Of a stretch of DNA of 64,000 bases, positions 59,200-64,000 are shown piece by piece. This DNA is from an uncultured Mycoplasmatota bacterium (GTDB taxonomy: Bacteria > Bacillota_I > Bacilli_A > RF39 > UBA660): the NCBI GenBank assembly GCA_947165285.1, contig CAMUZS010000004.1:1-64000 (forward strand). The letters are read 5' to 3'. The notes under the pieces are model-generated. The model did no database searches, was not told where the DNA came from, and worked only from the letters and a program-made list of their open reading frames with translations. A program made the translations under genes and the position numbers. Numbering within the stretch: the stretch's first letter is position 1; the number at the start of each line of letters is the position of its first letter.

Positions 59200-59797
59200 C
59201 AGCAACTGCTTCTAATTTAATTTTTGCACTAAATGAATTTCTATTATCTTTACTATTTCCTACCAAGGATGATTGATCAGCAGATGTTTCACTTAACCAT
59301 ATTCTAAAAACACAGTTATCTGTTTGTCCCTGTGGAATGCTAATAATACTTGATGTTATTTTAAAATCTGTTCCGCTAGTAGCATTTAAAAAACTTCCAG
59401 ATCCTTTTACTTCATTATTAATTAATAATTCATATTTAAAATCAGAACTCTTTAAATTATTAGATATAGTTAAATCAGTTAAATATAATTCATATTTTGC
59501 ATCTACAGTTCCAACACCATTATTATTATTAACACTAAATTGAGATGTTTCAGCCTTAGTTGATCTTTCATTATCTTTTATTAAAAATAAATGGCTATTA
59601 TTAATATATGCACTAGTAGCAAAAGTTAAGTCTAATTTACCTGTAACTGCTTTTGTTTGAGTAATGGTTTCATTTCCACTAATATTTGCAGTAAAAAAAG
59701 CATAACTAACCTTAAAAGTTAAAGATATTATTATTGCTACTATACTTATATACATTACCATATTTCTTTTAGCTAATTTATAACCTTTATCTTCCAC
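59192..59797 (-). CDS. SipW/TasA-type secreted protein
   Basis: A 201-residue exported protein. A membrane-spanning signal (MVMYISIVAIIISLTFKV) ends in SYAFFTANISGNET, the same SYAFFT-x-x-x-G-N pattern as the large surface protein at 20769-22325. The mature part is a beta-sandwich with Asn-, Ser- and Thr-rich strands (DAKYELYLTDLTISNN, DNCVFRIWLSETSADQ), as in TasA/CalY-type fibre or envelope proteins. The likely start is a GTG at 59797, which has an AGGTGAT site 6 bases before it; GTG inside that site would be the only earlier start. It lies in its own transcription unit. Fibre formation is not shown. Confidence 0.75.
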   Translation of the reverse strand: MEDKGYKLAKRNMVMYISIVAIIISLTFKVSYAFFTANISGNETITQTKAVTGKLDLTFATSAYINNSHLFLIKDNERSTKAETSQFSVNNNNGVGTVDAKYELYLTDLTISNNLKSSDFKYELLINNEVKGSGSFLNATSGTDFKITSSIISIPQGQTDNCVFRIWLSETSADQSSLVGNSKDNRNSFSAKIKLEAVAGK

Positions 59798-59851
59798 TAT
59801 TATCACCTATTATATTGATTATACTAAAAAAATATATTATTTACAATATTA

Positions 59852-60865
59852 TTAAATAATATATTTTTTATTTGTACTTATACCATTTAAATCATAATCT
59901 ACAAATTTTTCTTGTAAATAAAGTGGATATGCTGCAGCTCCTATCATTGCAGCATTATCAGTACAATAAATCATTTTTGGTATTGATAAATTAATACTTC
60001 TTTTATTACATAATTTTTTTATTTCTTCTCTTAAATAATTATTAGCAGAAACACCACCTGCAACTAACAAATTATTTACTTCATATTTATCAAATGCAAG
60101 ATGAAGTTTTCTAATTAATTCATCTATTGCTACCGTTTGAAATGATGAAGCTAAATTAGCTTTATTAATTTCATTTCCTCTTTGCTTTTCATTATGTACT
60201 AAATTTATAATACTTGATTTTAATCCACTAAAACTTAAATCTAAACTATTATTATTCATTGGAATTGGTAACTTATAAGTTGGTTGTCCACCTTTTGCTA
60301 TCTTTTCAATATTTGGCCCGCCAGGATATTTCAAATCTAATACTCTTGCTATTTTATCATATGCCTCACCAATTGCATCATCTAGTGTTGATCCAATTAT
60401 TTTAAAATCATAATCTTTTTCCATATATATAATTTCTGTATGTCCTCCAGATACTACTAAACCAAGCGTTGGAAACATTATTTTATTATCATCTAAATTA
60501 TTTGCGTAAATATGTCCAATTATATGATTAACAGCTATTAAAGGTTTATTATAAACTAGTGATATAGCTTTAGCTGCTTCAATTCCTACTAATAAGCTTC
60601 CTAATAACCCTGGAGTATAAGTTACTGCAATTGCAGACATATCTTCCATTTTCATATTTGACTTTTTAATACAATCATCAATAACATATGTAATACTTTC
60701 AGTATGCATACGTGATGCTATCTCTGGTACAACACCACCATAATTTTCATGTACTTTAATTTGAGTTGCTATTGATAAAGAAATTACCTCTTTTCCATTT
60801 TTTATTATTGCCGCAGAAGTCTCATCACAACTACTTTCTATAGCAAATATATATACATCTTTCAC
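59852..60865 (-). CDS. tsaD: tRNA N6-adenosine threonylcarbamoyltransferase
   Basis: A 337-residue enzyme of the Kae1/TsaD family that places the threonylcarbamoyl group on A37 of tRNAs reading ANN codons (t6A). The ATPase-fold start is IFAIESSCDETSAAI, the metal-binding His pair is in LIAVNHIIGHIYAN near residue 110, LVVSGGHTEIIYM follows near 133, and LLVAGGVSANNYLRE is near 265 with YCTDNAAMIGAAAY near 298. It is the last gene of tsaE-tsaB-rimI-tsaD, its start adjoining the rimI stop directly. All subunits but TsaC are present here. Confidence 0.97.
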   Translation of the reverse strand: MKDVYIFAIESSCDETSAAIIKNGKEVISLSIATQIKVHENYGGVVPEIASRMHTESITYVIDDCIKKSNMKMEDMSAIAVTYTPGLLGSLLVGIEAAKAISLVYNKPLIAVNHIIGHIYANNLDDNKIMFPTLGLVVSGGHTEIIYMEKDYDFKIIGSTLDDAIGEAYDKIARVLDLKYPGGPNIEKIAKGGQPTYKLPIPMNNNSLDLSFSGLKSSIINLVHNEKQRGNEINKANLASSFQTVAIDELIRKLHLAFDKYEVNNLLVAGGVSANNYLREEIKKLCNKRSINLSIPKMIYCTDNAAMIGAAAYPLYLQEKFVDYDLNGISTNKKYII

Positions 60866-61279
60866 TTATATCACCTTCTTCATAAAATAGGCATCTAAAT
60901 CTTTATAATATTTTGGTATTTTTCGCATAATTTTAAAGCCTAATTTTTCATAAAAAGCTACTGCAGGGTTATTTTCCTTCACCTCTAAATTAAGTGCCTT
61001 AAAAGCATGTTTTTTTATGCTATAATCAATTAATTTTCTACCAATTCCTATTTTTCGGAATTTTTTATCAACTACAATATTAACAATATCAGCTTCATCA
61101 AAACTAATTTGTAAATGAATAAAGCCTATTAATTTATCATCTATAACGTATCCATATACTTTATTATAATCATTAAGTAAAATATTATCTAAATTAAACA
61201 TTTTAATAAAATCATTATTTAATTCTTTTCCAAGGTTATAATAATCATTTTTTAATTTATCATCAACTTCAACAATCAT
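60866..61279 (-). CDS. rimI: ribosomal-protein-alanine N-acetyltransferase-type GNAT
   Basis: A 137-residue GNAT acetyltransferase in the position normally held by rimI in the t6A operon. The acetyl-CoA site is IVVDKKFRKIGIGRKLIDYSI near residue 75 (R-K-x-G-I-G) and LEVKENNPAVAFYEKLGFKIMRKIPKYY near 100 is the typical RimI C-terminal part. It would acetylate the N-terminal alanine of a ribosomal protein or another target. It overlaps tsaB by 4 bases. The symbol is given for position and motif match; the substrate has not been shown. Confidence 0.88.
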   Translation of the reverse strand: MIVEVDDKLKNDYYNLGKELNNDFIKMFNLDNILLNDYNKVYGYVIDDKLIGFIHLQISFDEADIVNIVVDKKFRKIGIGRKLIDYSIKKHAFKALNLEVKENNPAVAFYEKLGFKIMRKIPKYYKDLDAYFMKKVI

Positions 61280-61833
61280 TTTTTTACCTCTATATCTTTT
61301 ATATAAAGAGGATTAACATCATGACAATTAATTGGATCTAAAGAATTAATAAAACTAATTAATTTATTATCATCAATTTCAGCATTTTCGATAACTTTAT
61401 TATTATTTTTAAATTCTTCATATTCACTCATTTTCAAATATTTAATATCTCCAAGTATTTTTTTATTGTATAGTGCTAGGAAATAACCATTATTTTCTTT
61501 AACTGCAACATATGATTCTTTATCTAGGTTTAATCCAATTAAATCAATAGATGTTATCGTTACAATTGGTATATTTAATAAATATGCAATAGTTTTTGAT
61601 ATAGTAACTCCTATTCTTACACCTGTAAACGATCCAGGACCAATGCATACTGCAATTTTATTTATATCTTTAATATTTATACTTGCATTATTAATTATAT
61701 CTATAATTGCAGGCATTGTTCTTGTACTAGTACTATCAACATCAATTAATTCTTTTTTTAATACTAAATTTGATTCTTGAAATAGATAAATTAAAATATT
61801 TTTATAATGAGTATCTATAAATAGTGTATACAT
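61276..61833 (-). CDS. tsaB: tRNA threonylcarbamoyladenosine biosynthesis protein TsaB
   Basis: A 185-residue partner of TsaD, a catalytically weak relative with the same fold. It begins TLFIDTHYKNILIYLF, has NINKIAVCIGPGSFTGVRIGVTISKTIAYLLNIPIV-type core near 60-95, and ends with the peptide of the TsaD-binding region. The start at 61833 follows AAGGTGATTT; the frame could begin three codons earlier. It lies 69 bases after the tsaE stop and overlaps rimI by 4 bases. A small terminator-like hairpin at 61888-61917 lies between it and tsaE's end. Confidence 0.93.
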   Translation of the reverse strand: MYTLFIDTHYKNILIYLFQESNLVLKKELIDVDSTSTRTMPAIIDIINNASINIKDINKIAVCIGPGSFTGVRIGVTISKTIAYLLNIPIVTITSIDLIGLNLDKESYVAVKENNGYFLALYNKKILGDIKYLKMSEYEEFKNNNKVIENAEIDDNKLISFINSLDPINCHDVNPLYIKDIEVKK

Positions 61834-61887
61834 ATAAATCACCTTTTTTTCAATAAGTATTATACTATATAATTACTTTTTATTAAA

Positions 61888-61917
61888 TAAAAAAACAATG
61901 TTTTATAAAACACTGTT
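61888..61917 (-). terminator. possible terminator between tsaE and tsaB
   Basis: AACAGTGTTTTA / TAAAACATTGTT on the minus strand pair with one G-U, and a T run follows. It overlaps the 3' end of tsaE; if used, it would limit transcription into tsaB. Confidence 0.6.
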
Positions 61918-62358
61918 ACATATATCTTCATAAACTTTACCGTGAGGAATAAATTTCAATACTCTCGTATTTTCATCAATTACTTTAAATAATATATCTA
62001 GTCTTTCTTCAGGTAATTTATCTTCAATTAATTCGGCCCATTCAATTATACAAACACCATCTTTATTAAAATAATCCGAAAAACCAATATCTTCATTTGA
62101 ATCTTCTAGACGATAAACATCCATATGATAAAGAGGAGCCTCACCATCTAAATATTCTTTAACGATATTAAAAGTAGGACTAGTTATAGTTTCTTCAATT
62201 CCAAGTCCAGAGGCAAAACCTTTAACAAATATTGTTTTACCAGAACCTAATTCTCCATTTAAACAAATAACCATACCTGGAAACTTATCAGATTCAATAT
62301 TTTGTGCAACTTCTAAAGTTTCGTCAATTGAATGTGATGTTATTTTATATTCATCCAT
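61903..62358 (-). CDS. tsaE: tRNA threonylcarbamoyladenosine ATPase TsaE
   Basis: A 151-residue ATPase needed for t6A turnover with TsaB and TsaD. The Walker A motif is CLNGELGSGKTIFVKGFA near residue 36, SPTFNIVKEYL near 60 is the conserved switch, and the acidic CIIEWAELIEDKLP near 108 follows. The length is the family's. It is the first gene of the t6A operon, just downstream of the 5S rRNA on the same strand, with its own promoter. A GGTGATAGA site precedes the ATG. Confidence 0.95.
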   Translation of the reverse strand: MDEYKITSHSIDETLEVAQNIESDKFPGMVICLNGELGSGKTIFVKGFASGLGIEETITSPTFNIVKEYLDGEAPLYHMDVYRLEDSNEDIGFSDYFNKDGVCIIEWAELIEDKLPEERLDILFKVIDENTRVLKFIPHGKVYEDICNSVL

Positions 62359-62375
62359 ATTCTATCACCATTTTA

Positions 62376-62405
62376 AGTATAGCAAAAAAAAAATATTATC
62401 TGCAA
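62376..62405 (-). promoter_or_regulatory. promoter of the t6A operon
   Basis: On the minus strand TTGCAG (62405-62400) and TATACT (62381-62376) with an 18-base T-rich spacer, between the rRNA operon terminator and tsaE. Confidence 0.55.
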
Positions 62406-62446
62406 CAAATAGATAATAATTTGACAATAAATATACAAAAAAAAAA

Positions 62447-62470
62447 AAAAATAGGCGACTTCCTATTTTT
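62447..62470 (-). terminator. rRNA operon terminator overlapping 5S
   Basis: On the minus strand AAAAATAGG and CCTATTTTT pair around AAGTCG, and a long T run follows. The stem uses the last bases of 5S rRNA, so the terminator and the mature 3' end overlap. Confidence 0.75.
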
Positions 62471-62555
62471 GCATAAAACTATCGTCGGCGTTTAAGTGCT
62501 TAACTTCTCTGTTCGGGATGGGAAGAGGTGTATCCACTTAGCCATTGTCACCTAT
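62451..62555 (-). rRNA. 5S ribosomal RNA
   Basis: About 105 nt on the minus strand. The ends pair as helix I (ATAGGTGAC with GTCGCCTAT, one G-T), and the hallmark CCCGAACAGAGAAGTTAAGC with GGATACACCTCTTCCCATCC forms helices II and III and loop C. It is the last gene of the rRNA operon, about 57 bases after the 23S gene. End positions are by pairing and may be off by a few bases. Confidence 0.93.
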
Positions 62556-62612
62556 AAAGGATTTTGTCCTTTAAAAACATGATAATGCAAAACTCAAAAT
62601 CTTAAGAAATTG

Positions 62613-64000
<1,388 letters not shown>

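Overview
The window is very AT-rich (roughly a quarter G+C by eye) and gene-dense, and uses the standard bacterial code (TGA is a stop, for example for recG, and conserved tryptophans are TGG). Shine-Dalgarno sites of the form AGGAGG or GGTGAT, sortase, lipoproteins with a lipobox, SpoVA proteins with a sporulation-type sigma factor, and TasA/SipW-like surface proteins point to a low-GC, endospore-related Bacillota. The nearest picture is an uncultivated, host-associated Bacilli lineage of the RF39 or Erysipelotrichales kind; that placement is inference from gene content and composition only.

Layout. 0-6.5 kb: envelope genes (a truncated secreted protein, a class B sortase with an unusual cytosolic domain, an Ig-domain membrane protein, tRNA-His, a frameshifted small membrane gene, a GH5 cellulase lipoprotein). 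6.5-10 kb: a minus-strand operon of a Fur-family regulator and two metal-type permease systems, with a perfect palindromic operator on its promoter. 10-18.7 kb: hypotheticals, a TetR repressor facing an MMPL/RND transporter that carries nine internal repeats, DUF5662 and a lipoprotein. 18.7-25.5 kb: methionine gamma-lyase-like enzyme, SDR reductase, a SYAFF-type surface protein, dusB, a Fic remnant next to a GC-rich putative RNA, pduL and a VanY peptidase. 25.5-32.4 kb: a lipid and glycan block: PPTase, ACP and acyl-activating enzyme on one strand, two GT8 glycosyltransferases and an acyltransferase on the other, and a second convergent acyltransferase. 33-45 kb: trxB, scpAB, sigma factor-spoVAC-spoVAD-spoVAE, murF, coiled-coil and helical proteins, three tRNAs over the wider region. 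45-58 kb: a three-domain nucleotidyltransferase/dCMP deaminase/HIT fusion overlapping a divergent thymidylate synthase, DUF2779 nuclease-like protein, gmk, recG bracketed by two small-RNA candidates, thioredoxin, cyclophilin lipoprotein, FemAB transferase, COG2426 export protein and YebC. 58-64 kb: patatin, a second SYAFF protein, the t6A operon tsaE-tsaB-rimI-tsaD, 5S rRNA and the 3' part of 23S rRNA.

From about 18.7 kb on, most genes run on the minus strand with the rRNA operon, which suggests that this strand is co-directional with replication. No intergenic stretch longer than about 300 bases exists; the longest (23642-23867, 50422-50583, 52555-52772) each hold a promoter, foldable sequence and a terminator and are annotated as putative RNAs. 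No CRISPR array, intact insertion sequence or prophage was seen.

How the parts fit: the cell looks surface-oriented and partly dependent on its surroundings. It has one secreted glucanase, peptidoglycan tailoring (VanY, FemAB, MurF, sortase), apparent activation of fatty acids on ACP feeding acyltransferases and glycosyltransferases, nucleotide production by dCMP deaminase plus thymidylate synthase, and spore-germination proteins. The most unusual points are the three-domain fusion, the repeat-bearing MMPL transporter under a fully symmetric divergent promoter/operator, and the three putative small RNAs.
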